Shown here piece after piece: positions 50,201 to 58,399 of a DNA stretch of 64,000 nucleotides. The position numbers and the translations under genes were made by a program. The notes beneath the pieces are model-generated. The model worked only from the letters and a program-made list of their open reading frames with translations. It was not told where the DNA came from and made no database searches. Source of the stretch: Anabaena cylindrica PCC 7122 (GTDB lineage Bacteria; Cyanobacteriota; Cyanobacteriia; Cyanobacteriales; Nostocaceae); NCBI RefSeq assembly GCF_000317695.1, contig NC_019771.1, positions 4,578,001 to 4,642,000 on the forward strand, in the 5' to 3' direction. Numbering within the stretch: position 1 is the stretch's first letter; each line of letters starts with the position of its first letter.

Positions 50201-51755
50201 AGACTTAGAACTAAAATCTCAACAAGCAGAAGAAAATAAAAGAGCGGCAGAAATTAAGTTTATACAAGCAACACAGGAAACTCAAAAAGCACAACAAAAT
50301 CTATCATTAGCTAAAACAACGTTAGCAGAAGTAAATAAACAAGCAGCAATATTAAAACAGAAAAATACAGAAGCAGATTCAAAAATTAAAACAGCTAATG
50401 CTAGTGCGAAAATTGCCGAGGATAAATCACAACAGGCAAGTAAACAACAAAAGGAAGCAGAACAAAAAGCACTAAAGGCACAAGGAACATTCAAACAAGC
50501 TAATGATGCTTATTTAAAATCGTTAAACGCTCTTAAAAAAGCTGATCAAGCTATAGTTGCAGCCAAAATAAACTTGAATACAGCACTCAAAGCCCAAGAA
50601 GAAGCACTATTAGTTACTAAACTAGAACAAGGTGGAGTGAATGTTTTAAGACGGTTCCAATTTGAAGAGTTACCAGCTTTAGTGTCTGCTGTTCAGAATG
50701 GTAAAACTTTAAAAACATTAGTTAAAAATAATCCCCTGGATAAATATCCCACTATTAGCCCTATCTATGCCTTAAATAATATTCTCGATAATATTAAAGA
50801 ACGTAACCAATTTAAGGGGCATCAGTTTTGGGTCAATAGTGTGAGTTTCAGCCCGGACGGTAAAACCATCGCTACGGCATCTTGGGACAAAACAGCGCGG
50901 TTATGGAACTTGCAGGGGCAACTGATTCAGGAATTTAAGGAGCATCAGGGTCAAGTCACTAGTGTGAGTTTTAGCCCGGACGGTAAAACCATCGCTACGG
51001 CATCAGATGACAAAACAGCGCGGTTATGGAACTTGCAGGGGCAACTGATTCAGGAATTTCAGGGGCATCAGGGTCAAGTCAATAGTGTGAGTTTCAGCCC
51101 GGACGGTAAAACCATCGCTACGGCATCATATGACAAAACAGCGCGGTTATGGAACTTGCAGGGGCAACTGATTCAGGAATTTCAGGGGCATCAGGGTCAA
51201 GTCAATAGTGTGAGTTTCAGCCCGGACGGTAAAACCATCGCTACGGCATCATATGACAATACAGCGCGGTTATGGAACTTGCAGGGGCAACTGATTCAGG
51301 AATTTAAGGAGCATCAGGGTCAAGTCAATAGTGTGAGTTTCAGCCCGGACGGTAAAACCATCGCTACGGCATCATCTGACAATACAGCGCGGTTATGGAA
51401 CTTGCAGGGGCAACTGATTCAGGAATTTAAGGGGCATCAGTTTTGGGTCAATAGTGTGAGTTTCAACCCGGACGGTAAAACCATCGCTACGGCATCAGAT
51501 GACAAAACAGCGCGGTTATGGAACTTGCAGGGGCAACTGATTCAGGAATTTAAGGGGCATCAGGGTCAAGTCACTAGTGTGAGTTTCCGCCCGGACGGTA
51601 AAACCATCGCTACGGCATCTTGGGACAATACGGCGCGGTTGTGGCCTGTAAGAAATTTAGATAGGGTAATTAAGGATGGTTGTGATTGGTTGCAGGATTA
51701 TTTGCACAATTTGCCTGATAGTGATAAGGATAAGCGGTTGTGTAATGATGTCTGA
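47268..51755 (+). CDS. Giant STAND-like NTPase with TPR, membrane, coiled-coil and WD40 parts
   Basis: 1495 residues. N-terminal alpha/beta domain (about 1-170) of unknown type; TPR-like helices (about 190-460); nSTAND NTPase with Walker A HGQSGVGKSSI near 540-550, Walker B LLTVLIFDQFEEF near 620-632 and a winged-helix tail; a hydrophobic helix near 928-950 (LKLSSALAVGLVVIASMASV); Ala/Lys/Gln-rich coiled coil to about 1110; then seven 41-residue WD40 repeats (about 1184-1470), nearly identical. This is the layout of NLR-like sensors: repeats sense a ligand, the NTPase oligomerises. Four segments are coded by dispersed repeats inserted in frame. Role in defence is inferred. Confidence 0.85.
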   Translation: MNNQESPPENNDSSLRTILRAIDFSQGQLSLIFLRCNYAKLRQQIAAQLKEISSIPIREITLPESAKSLYNNISQELGDEQPQAVIISGLDSVNNIDSILSLSNQIREEFRKNFPFPILIWIDDQILRKIIRVAPDLENWGSIIDFENDTDDLIGFLQETSEKIFTSDVIPSLQVYKEIESARQDLQDRGEDINPEIKAGLDLAFGLREYQQDHIDDALIHYQRSREFWQNHNNLERHGMTLVKISSAYTRKAEISNTENQENRHNARDNLQQALDIFEQAERLDLVIEYNNHLGEILRQLKAWNDLEILAQKSLKLYENISYINVGTIHEFSLQNRQIGLCQSYGFLAEVALRNKEWKKANQYAQQALDILANIPNLPSQEYGLYRLFFARSQIGLGDNTAAIETLETAKNESHPQYNPKLYIDILEELNFLYFQEKQYLKAFTIKQKRLQIKQQYGFVAFIGASYLNPQRKVISYGNTPPALSRTLPLARGGLGRGVSDVIENVGTIAQEISASGREEDVKRLRGRIAGNEHKLTVIHGQSGVGKSSILQGGLIPALQQEPIGEREALPILLRVYTNWVEILGESLKSNISNVGTIHELPLQSTDAIIQQLRKNEKRNLLTVLIFDQFEEFFFVYSEQKQRRQFYNFLRVCLDIPFVKIVLSLREDYLHYLLELDRLVDLTVTNNNILDKNIRYYLGNFSPADAKAVIKSLTEKTRFYLQAELIDKLVKDLAGDIGEVRPIELQIVGTQLQTEHIKTLDKYQEFGKEKLVEKFLEDVIKDCGDENEQIARLVLYLLTDENGTRPLKTRAELVEQLGFKDNFVNENKNLLDASFLSMTNSSTVKLDLILNIFVASGLVLLLPESPADRYQLVHDYLVEFIRQQQGNELLAKLAKAEAELKQEQEARQILANAKIQADEQIKEGQKRLKLSSALAVGLVVIASMASVYGMTQLIETTKAKREQNKLQEKTQQLVSQTKDLELKSQQAEENKRAAEIKFIQATQETQKAQQNLSLAKTTLAEVNKQAAILKQKNTEADSKIKTANASAKIAEDKSQQASKQQKEAEQKALKAQGTFKQANDAYLKSLNALKKADQAIVAAKINLNTALKAQEEALLVTKLEQGGVNVLRRFQFEELPALVSAVQNGKTLKTLVKNNPLDKYPTISPIYALNNILDNIKERNQFKGHQFWVNSVSFSPDGKTIATASWDKTARLWNLQGQLIQEFKEHQGQVTSVSFSPDGKTIATASDDKTARLWNLQGQLIQEFQGHQGQVNSVSFSPDGKTIATASYDKTARLWNLQGQLIQEFQGHQGQVNSVSFSPDGKTIATASYDNTARLWNLQGQLIQEFKEHQGQVNSVSFSPDGKTIATASSDNTARLWNLQGQLIQEFKGHQFWVNSVSFNPDGKTIATASDDKTARLWNLQGQLIQEFKGHQGQVTSVSFRPDGKTIATASWDNTARLWPVRNLDRVIKDGCDWLQDYLHNLPDSDKDKRLCNDV
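48705..48766. repeat. Palindromic dispersed repeat inside the STAND coding frame
   Basis: CCCCACCCGCGCTATCGCGC and the CCCTCCCC/GGGGAGGG arms match the elements at 41346 and 56681. Here it is read in frame as NTPPALSRTLPLARGGLGRG, between the TPR and NTPase parts. Confidence 0.88.
50820..51680 (+). repeat. Seven 123-bp WD40-coding repeats
   Basis: Units begin with CATCAG at 50820, 50943, 51066, 51189, 51312, 51435 and 51558. They are nearly identical, silent positions included. Differences concentrate in a few codons: FW/GQ, T/N before SVSF, S/N/R before PDG, W/D/Y/S before D[KN]TARLW, and the E/G and K/Q at the unit end. Confidence 0.93.
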
Positions 51756-51841
51756 ATCAGGATTTTCAGGATTTAAGGATTAACAGAATTTTTGTTTGCA
51801 TCAGGATTTATAGGATTTAACGCATCTTTCCCAATCACCAA

Positions 51842-52483
51842 TCACCGCTTCACAAATAAAGCCCGATAAACTGGTTCACCTTTTTTCATAGTGCCTATTT
51901 CCCGTTCTGTGGGAACTGGGAGAGGGTTTTCTGCTAACCATTCCTCTGTACCCGTTTTCTCAAATGCTGGGTGTTCGGAAAAGCGTTCCGACATTTCCAC
52001 AGCAATAAATTTTTGATCAGACTGCACAAAGATAACTCCTCCCACTGTTAAATAACCGGCTAATTCGGCAACTAACTCTGGTTGCACTACGCGTCGTTTC
52101 GCATGACGGTTTTTAAACCAAGGATCGGGAAATTGAATTGTTACACGTTGTAAAATTCCTGGTGGCAAGGTAGATAAAATTGGTGTTAATGAATTATTTA
52201 CATTGCAAAATAAATAATGCAAATTTATTAAATCCAGTTCAGATCGCAACTTATTTGCTTCCACTACCAAAGGTTCCCGAATTTCCAAACCTAAAAAATT
52301 CCAGTTCGGTTCTATTTGTGCCATTTCTAGTAAAAACCTGCCCCTCGCACAACCAATATCTAAGTGCAGAGGTTGATTTGGCTGTGCATAAACTTTTTCC
52401 CACTCTAGGGGATTGGCTGGTATTTTATACTTGCTGGCAAGTGGGTTAACGTGTTGACGAACTCGAACAACTGCCAAAATCAA
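51842..52483 (-). CDS. trmB: tRNA (guanine-N7-)-methyltransferase
   Basis: 213 residues. Class I SAM methyltransferase that makes m7G46 in tRNA. SAM-binding LHLDIGCARGRFLLEMAQ near 41-58, EIREPLVVEAN, then the family signature IQFPDPWFKNRHAKRRVVQP near 117-136, and the end GEPVYRALFVKR. Full length for cyanobacterial TrmB. Alone on its strand; a repeat-dense gap follows on its promoter side. Confidence 0.93.
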   Translation of the reverse strand: MILAVVRVRQHVNPLASKYKIPANPLEWEKVYAQPNQPLHLDIGCARGRFLLEMAQIEPNWNFLGLEIREPLVVEANKLRSELDLINLHYLFCNVNNSLTPILSTLPPGILQRVTIQFPDPWFKNRHAKRRVVQPELVAELAGYLTVGGVIFVQSDQKFIAVEMSERFSEHPAFEKTGTEEWLAENPLPVPTEREIGTMKKGEPVYRALFVKR

Positions 52484-53129
52484 ATCTCCTTTAAGTACAG
52501 GGCTTACATATACTGTAAACGGGTGAAATCTGGACTTATGTCATACTGTTCGCGTAGCGTGGCGTTAGCCATACGTAACGTAGTGCAGCGTTCGCGGAGC
52601 GTCTCGTAGAGAAGTATCTCGGAGATTCTTCACTTCGTACCCTACGGGAAGCAAGCTACAGAATGACACTTTTAACTTGTGCAGCGAAGTATCTCGGAGA
52701 TTCTTCACTTCGTATGGCTAACGCCACGCTGCGCTATCAGAATGACACTTGTAACTTGTGCAGCGAAGTATCTCGGAGATTCTTCACTTCGTTCAGAATG
52801 ACACTTGTAACTTGTGCAGCGAAGTATCTTGGAGATTCTTCACTTCGTATGGCTAATGCCACGCTGCGCTATCAGAATGACACTTTTAACCCGTTTTTAG
52901 TATAACTGGCATAATTAGTTAGGTGCGTCAGATGTCAAGTATCTGTTGATAATCACTAATTTATAGGTCTGACGCACCCTACAATAAATATTAAATGCCA
53001 CACATAAAAATTAAACTCAAATGTATATAAATATTAAGTCTAACCGCTGATCCCCATACAGACAAAGCAAGAGTTATACTTTGAAAAAAAGAGTATTTGC
53101 ACTTCGGGTTTTAACATTTTCTTAAATCA
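52484..53129. repeat. Nested array of small dispersed repeats
   Basis: Four direct copies of GAAGTATCTCGGAGATTCTT-CACTTCGT..CAGAATGACACTT start near 52611, 52686, 52766 and 52822. Copies 2 and 4 carry ATGGCTAACGCCACGCTGCG inserted at the same point, copy 1 carries ACCCTACGGGAAGCAAGC, and copy 3 is empty. Left of them lies GCGTGGCGTTAGCCAT, the reverse of the insert. A GTGCGTCAGA/TCTGACGCAC inverted repeat lies at 52923-52977. No gene is supported here. Confidence 0.88.
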
Positions 53130-54239
53130 ATGAATATCAATTTTCGGTTTGCCATCGTTAGCGATTTACATATAGGGCTTCCCCATACAATTTGGGATCA
53201 TCCTAGCCGCTTTCATCTCGTGGAAGTAAGTATCCCAGCTTTTGAAAGTGTACTAGAACATTTAACACAATTAGATTTAGATTTTCTTCTGATACCCGGA
53301 GATTTAACTCAACATGGTGAACCAGAAAACCACGCTTGGTTACAAACAAGATTATCTCAACTACCTTTTCCCGTTTATGTTGTTCCTGGTAATCATGATG
53401 TTCCTGTATTAAAGGCAAATGAGCAATCTATTGCTTTTGCAGATTTTCCCCATTATTACCGCAAGTTTGGTTATGAAAACCCAGAGCAATCTTATTACAA
53501 CTGTCAATTGTTACCTGGAGTCCGGCTGATTGGTCTAAATTCTAACTCATTTGATGAGCAAGGTCAGCAAGTAGGGCGTTTAGATTCCGAACAACTTAGG
53601 TGGTTAGAAGCAGAACTGGCAAAAGTTGGGGATGAATTAGTTCTAGTAATGATACATCATAACGTTGTTGAGCATTTGCCTAATCAATCAGACCACCCAA
53701 TGGCAAATCGTTATATGTTGCAAAATGCGCCAGAACTTTTAGGTTTGCTGCGTCAATATGGAGTGAGATTAGTATTTACAGGACATTTGCACGTTCAAGA
53801 TGTAGCTTGTGCAGATGGAATATACGACATTACGACTGGTTCATTAGTCAGCTATCCTCATCCTTATCGGGTTCTAGAATTTCAAAGAGATCATTTAGAT
53901 AGGGAATGGTTGCAAATTGTCTCTCATCGGGTGGAGTCAGTACCTGATTTTCCCAACTTGCAGCAATCATCACGGGAATGGATGGGCGATCGCTCTTTCC
54001 CCTTCCTCATCAAGCTACTAACCCTACCTCCCCTCAACCTACCATTAGCCCAAGCAAAACAACTAGCTCCCGATTTAAAAGACTTTTGGGCAACCATAGC
54101 CGATGGAGATGGAGTTTTAGACTACCCCGAATTTCCCCTAGAAGTCCGCCATTACATTCAAAAATATGGCGCAATTACTCAAGATAGTCATCCTCACCTA
54201 ATTGACAACAACAGCAAACTTTTAATTCGTAATTCGTAA
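53130..54239 (+). CDS. Metallophosphoesterase (calcineurin-like)
   Basis: 369 residues. Two-metal phosphoesterase motifs in order: IVSDLHIG near 9-16 (DxH), LIPGDLTQHGEPEN near 54-67 (GD), VVPGNHDVP near 83-91 (GNHD), MIHHNVVEH near 175-183, and TGHLHVQD near 219-226 (GHxH). Resembles cAMP phosphodiesterase CpdA/3',5'-cyclic nucleotide type enzymes but substrate is not certain. The stop codon lies inside an AATTCGT heptamer tract, so the last residues (LLIRNS) derive from the tandem repeat. Confidence 0.9.
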   Translation: MNINFRFAIVSDLHIGLPHTIWDHPSRFHLVEVSIPAFESVLEHLTQLDLDFLLIPGDLTQHGEPENHAWLQTRLSQLPFPVYVVPGNHDVPVLKANEQSIAFADFPHYYRKFGYENPEQSYYNCQLLPGVRLIGLNSNSFDEQGQQVGRLDSEQLRWLEAELAKVGDELVLVMIHHNVVEHLPNQSDHPMANRYMLQNAPELLGLLRQYGVRLVFTGHLHVQDVACADGIYDITTGSLVSYPHPYRVLEFQRDHLDREWLQIVSHRVESVPDFPNLQQSSREWMGDRSFPFLIKLLTLPPLNLPLAQAKQLAPDLKDFWATIADGDGVLDYPEFPLEVRHYIQKYGAITQDSHPHLIDNNSKLLIRNS

Positions 54240-54262
54240 TTCGTAATTCGTAATTCGTAATT
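54224..54262. repeat. AATTCGT heptamer tract (five units) over a stop codon
   Basis: Five perfect AATTCGT copies; the metallophosphoesterase TAA (54237-54239) lies in units 2-3. A CTCCCTG heptamer tract follows at about 54269-54310. Confidence 0.92.
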
Positions 54263-54320
54263 ATCTCTTCTGCTCCCTGCTCCCTACTCCCTGCTCCCTG
54301 CTCCCTGCCCCCTCCTTCTG

Positions 54321-55547
54321 TCACCTGTCACCTATCACCTTCTTCCCTCGGCAAATTGCAAAAACTGAAGTGTAACCGTGTAGTAAGGTTCTGCCACTGA
54401 CAGGGCCGATTTCACCACCACAGAAACAGCCTCCAAGGGGGATGTTATGGAGATAACGCTGAAATAGCTCAGAATCAAAATTGGATTTACCGTAGAGTCC
54501 TGCACCACGTCCTACACAACTAAACATCAAGGCTGCGAAAGGGGAGGATTCATTGCTGCTTTGGTCTTGATATTCTTGTAAGAGAAATTCTAGGTCTTCA
54601 GCCGAGGCTTGAGCATCCCTTAAGTGAAATTGTAGCCTTTGACCGGGACGAACGCGATCGCCTATTGCGATCGCACCAGCGGATGGATCTACTCCCAGTA
54701 AATTGCGAATGAGAAAATCTCCCTGCTTTAAAGACAGCTTAAACTCATTCATCGCTAAACCCACAAACAAAGAATGCTGTGCCAGCATCTTCTCTTCTTC
54801 ACTGAGATTACTAATCAAATCTCGCAGCACCACCAAAGGTACTTTTTCATCCAACTCCAAAATAATATTCCGTTCAGCTTTAGTGACTTGTAATGGTTCC
54901 CCAATAGGCCTGCATCCTTGGGCGACAATTGTTTCTAGAACAATATCACCACTCAAAGCCAAACCCACCGTACCCTGACGATAAAGACGATTATTACAAA
55001 ATAGAGCAATGCGATCGCTCACAAACCCCCCACTAGCCTGTCCCCCCACAACCACCGAACCAGGATAAGCAAAATCTAACCCCTGCAACAGATCATTTGT
55101 TCCCGACGAAAAAGCACTCGACAACAAAATAAACTGAGGTATAGGTGATGGTGGCACACCGAGTAAATTAATCCAGGCATCCGGTGAACTATCCAAATCA
55201 GGTAATTGGTCAGCTAGAACATGAAAAGCTTGAAGATTCACCCCTGGTAAATGAGCCAAAGTTAAACTTAGGGCTGGTTCTGCTTCTATCTCTTGGGTTT
55301 GACTTTTCGATGTCGTACCAATTACACCCGCAGCACTACACCCAATTAGCACAGGTACTGAAAGTTTTTCCGCCAACAACGGTAAAAGTCGGGAATACTC
55401 ACTCGTAAAAGCAGACGAAATGAATACCAGTCCTAGATTCGCAGGCGCTGTTAAAGACGAGACAGCTTGTTGTACCACATCTGCAACAGCTGCTTCCAAA
55501 GAATGATGGGTTGATAGGGCATTTGCCCACTGCATTTGGTCTGCCAT
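54321..55547 (-). CDS. FIST-domain sensory protein
   Basis: 408 residues. FIST N domain at about 25-220 (LGLVFISSAFTSEYSRLLPL, VPVLIGCSAAGVIG, FAYPGSVVVGGQASGG) and FIST C domain at about 225-390 (FKLSLKQGDFLIRNLLGVDP, MFSCVGRGAGLYG, GGCFCGGEIGPVSGRTLLHG). FIST proteins are predicted to sense small ligands such as amino acids and to act in signal transduction. No kinase or output domain is fused and no partner is adjacent, so ligand and output are unknown. No signal peptide, so cytoplasmic. Confidence 0.92.
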   Translation of the reverse strand: MADQMQWANALSTHHSLEAAVADVVQQAVSSLTAPANLGLVFISSAFTSEYSRLLPLLAEKLSVPVLIGCSAAGVIGTTSKSQTQEIEAEPALSLTLAHLPGVNLQAFHVLADQLPDLDSSPDAWINLLGVPPSPIPQFILLSSAFSSGTNDLLQGLDFAYPGSVVVGGQASGGFVSDRIALFCNNRLYRQGTVGLALSGDIVLETIVAQGCRPIGEPLQVTKAERNIILELDEKVPLVVLRDLISNLSEEEKMLAQHSLFVGLAMNEFKLSLKQGDFLIRNLLGVDPSAGAIAIGDRVRPGQRLQFHLRDAQASAEDLEFLLQEYQDQSSNESSPFAALMFSCVGRGAGLYGKSNFDSELFQRYLHNIPLGGCFCGGEIGPVSGRTLLHGYTSVFAICRGKKVIGDR

Positions 55548-55947
55548 GAGTTCTGGGCTTCTCTCTGTGTAGAGGCTAGTAGTTTGTGCTATTCAGGGAA
55601 ATTCCATCCTACAAGAGTTGACCACCAGCCCTTTGTATACCCCTTATTACCCTGTCAATCACAGGCAGCTAACTGGGGCAGTTACTGCCTAATATATCCA
55701 TTTAAATATATTGTATTATTGTTTTTCTGTAGTACTGACACCACAAAATCTTAAACAAAATCTTAAAACATAGGGAGGAATAAACTACAGATGAGGTAAT
55801 TTGTTGTATTAGTTATCGTTGATCAGATTCCAATACTAACAGATCAACACAGTGGTTAGAATAGTAAGCGAGCAATAGGCAAAAACTACTACAATTTTTG
55901 ATTTTTTTTCTACACTAGTATAAACAACACATAACGAGACTAACCCA
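55548..55947. other. Divergent gap between FIST and cp12 genes
   Basis: 400 bases. It contains the FIST and cp12 promoters. I see GGGAGGAATAAAC near 55771 but no frame after it, and no other structure. Confidence 0.4.
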
Positions 55948-56187
55948 ATGACCAATATCCAAGAAAAAACCAACATCCAAGAACAGATCCAAGAAGAAAT
56001 CGAGCAAGCGCGTACTGTCTGTGATATTTCAGGTGGTAACTCCGCAGAGTGTGCTGCTGCTTGGGATGCAGTTGAAGAACTACAAGCTGAAGCTTCCCAC
56101 CAGCGTCAAAGTAAGCCAAAAAACTCTTTAGAGAAATACTGTGATGCTAATCCAGAGGCTGATGAATGCAAAATTTACGAAGACTAG
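55948..56187 (+). CDS. cp12: CP12 Calvin cycle regulatory protein
   Basis: 79 residues, a redox-switched disordered protein that joins GAPDH and phosphoribulokinase in an inactive complex in the dark. Both Cys pairs are there: ARTVCDISGGNSAECAAAW near 24-42 and YCDANPEADECKIYED at the end, the GAPDH-binding tail. The AWDAVEELQAEASHQ core motif is intact. The N-terminus has a small internal repeat (NIQEKTNIQEQIQEEI). Own promoter, single gene. Confidence 0.96.
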   Translation: MTNIQEKTNIQEQIQEEIEQARTVCDISGGNSAECAAAWDAVEELQAEASHQRQSKPKNSLEKYCDANPEADECKIYED

Positions 56188-56832
56188 AAATTAAGCTGAC
56201 CCCTTTTCTTCTAGTTTAGTGGGCAAGCAACCAATATCTATCAACTGAATATCTTGCACCTTCAGTCCACTCCCAGTATAAAGCTCCCACTTCCCCTGGA
56301 ATAATATCTAAGTTGGCAAAAAGAGCAAATTATACAGCGAGAGGCGAAAATTACAGCTAAAACCCCGAAAACTCCATAAAAATCTTCGTTATTCTGGGTA
56401 TGCAGAAGTGATTATAAATGCTGAAGTGATTATAAATCAGGTTGAGTTCCTAAATTCTTCCTGATAACTTTATCCATCAGTGCAAAATATCAGCTACAGA
56501 TTCCATGTGTTGCTTGCTTTTTTGCCTAATAGATAGCAAACTATAGAACTTATGCCTCTAAATTTATTCATCCTAGCGTAAATAGACAGGGGGCAGAAGG
56601 AAAAAAAATTTGCATATCATTAATTGTTGTTCACATACTTATGTTTAATTGTACTGAAATACTTAATTAAACAATTCAGATATAGCAATTCCCAAGCTCA
56701 TGAAATACACCCCACCTGCGCTGTCGCGCACCCTCCCCTGGGTAAGGGGAGGGTTGGGGAGGGGTAATTTTGTATCTAATTAGAGTGGGAAAGGCTATAA
56801 ATAAATTTATCATTTAGCAACTAACAAAAGTT
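56188..56832. repeat. Gap with an intact 119-bp palindromic element
   Basis: 645 bases without a gene. 56681-56799 is the intact element: ends TATAGCAATTCCCA and TGGGAAAGGCTATA, with inner CCCTCCCC/GGGGAGGG arms. Copies: 41346 (split) and 48705 (core only). GAAGTGATTATAAAT occurs twice near 56405-56440. The rest shows nothing. Confidence 0.8.
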
Positions 56833-57423
56833 ATGCCACAACCTTGGTTTCGCCCTTACGTTTGGATGGATTATAGATTAGCATTATTATTTGCTTTAAT
56901 TATTCCTCTGATTCTCCTGATTTGGGCATTTGTACAAAAATCAGAAGCAATACAACGCTTATTAATGATTTACTGGCGAGTAGCAAGTCTATTAGCAATC
57001 ACAATTTACTTGATGATTGGTGGTTTGGCAGTAGGTTTTGTCTCTGGCTTAATAGCTCGTGTTCTCATCCCCATTTCCCTCTGGTTTTGGGTTGATATCA
57101 ACGATGAAATTGATTATCAACCGAATAGTTTGCTGAAATTGATTTTCACATCTTGGCGCTGGGCAATGTCTGTTTATTGCATTTTAGGAGCAATCACATT
57201 TGTACCATTTTTAGGTTGTGCTTTTTCAGAAAACGCATTAAAGAAACCATTCTGTAGCGTTTGGACTGAAGCACCTTTAATGTTTAAGGACTACTTCCAC
57301 TATAATAGTAAACCTGCTTTTCTAGGCTTTTTGGGCATATTGGCTTTAGTAATTTATGTGATTTATTTAGGTATATTTGTGACAATTAAGTTAGGCAAGC
57401 AGGGACGTTCGGCGACACAATAA
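56833..57423 (+). CDS. DUF3177-type membrane protein
   Basis: 196 residues with about four membrane helices (LALLFALIIPLILLIWAFVQ, VASLLAITIYLMIGGLAVGF, SVYCILGAITFVPFLGCAF, GFLGILALVIYVIYLGIFVT). The start PQPWFRPYVWMDYRLALLF and WFWVDINDEIDYQP are as in a cyanobacterial family I recall as DUF3177. Two Cys (FLGCAFSE, PFCSVW) may pair outside. No role is known; stands alone. Confidence 0.72.
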   Translation: MPQPWFRPYVWMDYRLALLFALIIPLILLIWAFVQKSEAIQRLLMIYWRVASLLAITIYLMIGGLAVGFVSGLIARVLIPISLWFWVDINDEIDYQPNSLLKLIFTSWRWAMSVYCILGAITFVPFLGCAFSENALKKPFCSVWTEAPLMFKDYFHYNSKPAFLGFLGILALVIYVIYLGIFVTIKLGKQGRSATQ

Positions 57424-57620
57424 AAAGAATTTCAGGAGTCAGAATAATTGTCAGATCAGGAATTAAGCGATTCAAGATTTTAACAAAAATATCAAACATG
57501 ATACTCAAAGTCTTATTTGTTCTGCATTCTCTATTCTGTATCCTGAATCCTTACAAATGAGGTATTAAGTTTTCAAGTTAATACTTCATCAAATAACCAA
57601 CTAAGTTACACAGTTTTCTA

Positions 57621-57923
57621 TTGATGAATAATTCCATTGGTAAGCGGCTAGAACAGTACACGATCAAACGCCCTCAAGAAGTCCTCATCATCACGATAGA
57701 CTTGACTGATGAACAAGATAAAATAGCCGTCTTCAAGGGCTTTTCTAGCTCTCTAATGCGTCCAACTGCATCTGATCCAGATGTTCCTGTATTGCCAGAT
57801 GAAGCAATAATCCGCAGTATTGACCGCATAGCTAGTCCTTATAATCCTGAATCGCCTCGTTATATTCAACAAGGAATATCTTGGGAAGATATGCAAGTTT
57901 TGTTATTAGAAGTGGATGTTTAG
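57621..57923 (+). CDS. Small conserved cyanobacterial protein (DUF7734-like)
   Basis: 100 residues. Conserved stretches IGKRLEQYTIKRPQEVLIIT, VFKGFSSSLMRPTASDPDVP and SPRYIQQGISWEDMQ recur in cyanobacterial and plastid proteins of unknown function, which I recall as DUF7734. Soluble, no motif for catalysis. The second codon ATG is an equally good start. Alone on the strand. Confidence 0.7.
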   Translation: MMNNSIGKRLEQYTIKRPQEVLIITIDLTDEQDKIAVFKGFSSSLMRPTASDPDVPVLPDEAIIRSIDRIASPYNPESPRYIQQGISWEDMQVLLLEVDV

Positions 57924-58185
57924 AATTGGTAATACCTAGAAAATGAAAGTTTAAGCAACGTAGCTCTTTTATTCCAGCTTGTCTTGTTGGGGAGGGAGCG
58001 ATCGCTATTAAGTATAACCATGCAAAAAACTGTAGAGAAAAAAAGAGGCTGGAATGGCGACAGAAAAACCTGAGCCTAAATTCTAAACAAATCTACTGTA
58101 TGACTTTTGATGAATTATATGATGATCTGTTATTCCGACTTGAAAAATATCAGTTGGCGGCGGAAGTAGACAATTAAATACTCTC

Positions 58186-58377
58186 TTAAAAAAGTCGGGT
58201 AAAGGAATAATAGATAGTGTTGGGTTTCGTTACCTCAACCCAACCTACAAGATCAGCGATCGCACTTAAACTTACACAAAATCTTTCTGCTAATTGACGT
58301 TGTGATATTCCTCTTTCCAAGTATGTATCAAATATTTTTTGGCGAACATTGAGAGAATATGCTTTCATTTTTACCAT
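58186..58377 (-). pseudogene. IS630-type transposase N-terminal remnant
   Basis: MKAYSLNVRQKIFDTYLERG then ISQRQLAERFCVSLS is the start of an IS630-family transposase HTH. After about 38 residues the frame enters the GTTGGGTTTCGTTACCTCAA type repeat (58219-58250) and stops. The DDE part is missing. It is a decayed fragment cut by or joined to a dispersed repeat. Confidence 0.8.
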
Positions 58378-58399
58378 TAACTAGATGCACAGCTTTATC

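Noticed and set aside
52590..52895. Possible CRISPR array
   Set aside because: Repeats contain nested inserts of known repeat type rather than unique spacers, and no cas genes are present.
52663..52905. 80-codon frame in the repeat array
   Set aside because: It merely reads through direct copies of the dispersed repeat; the peptide is itself repetitive and not a gene.
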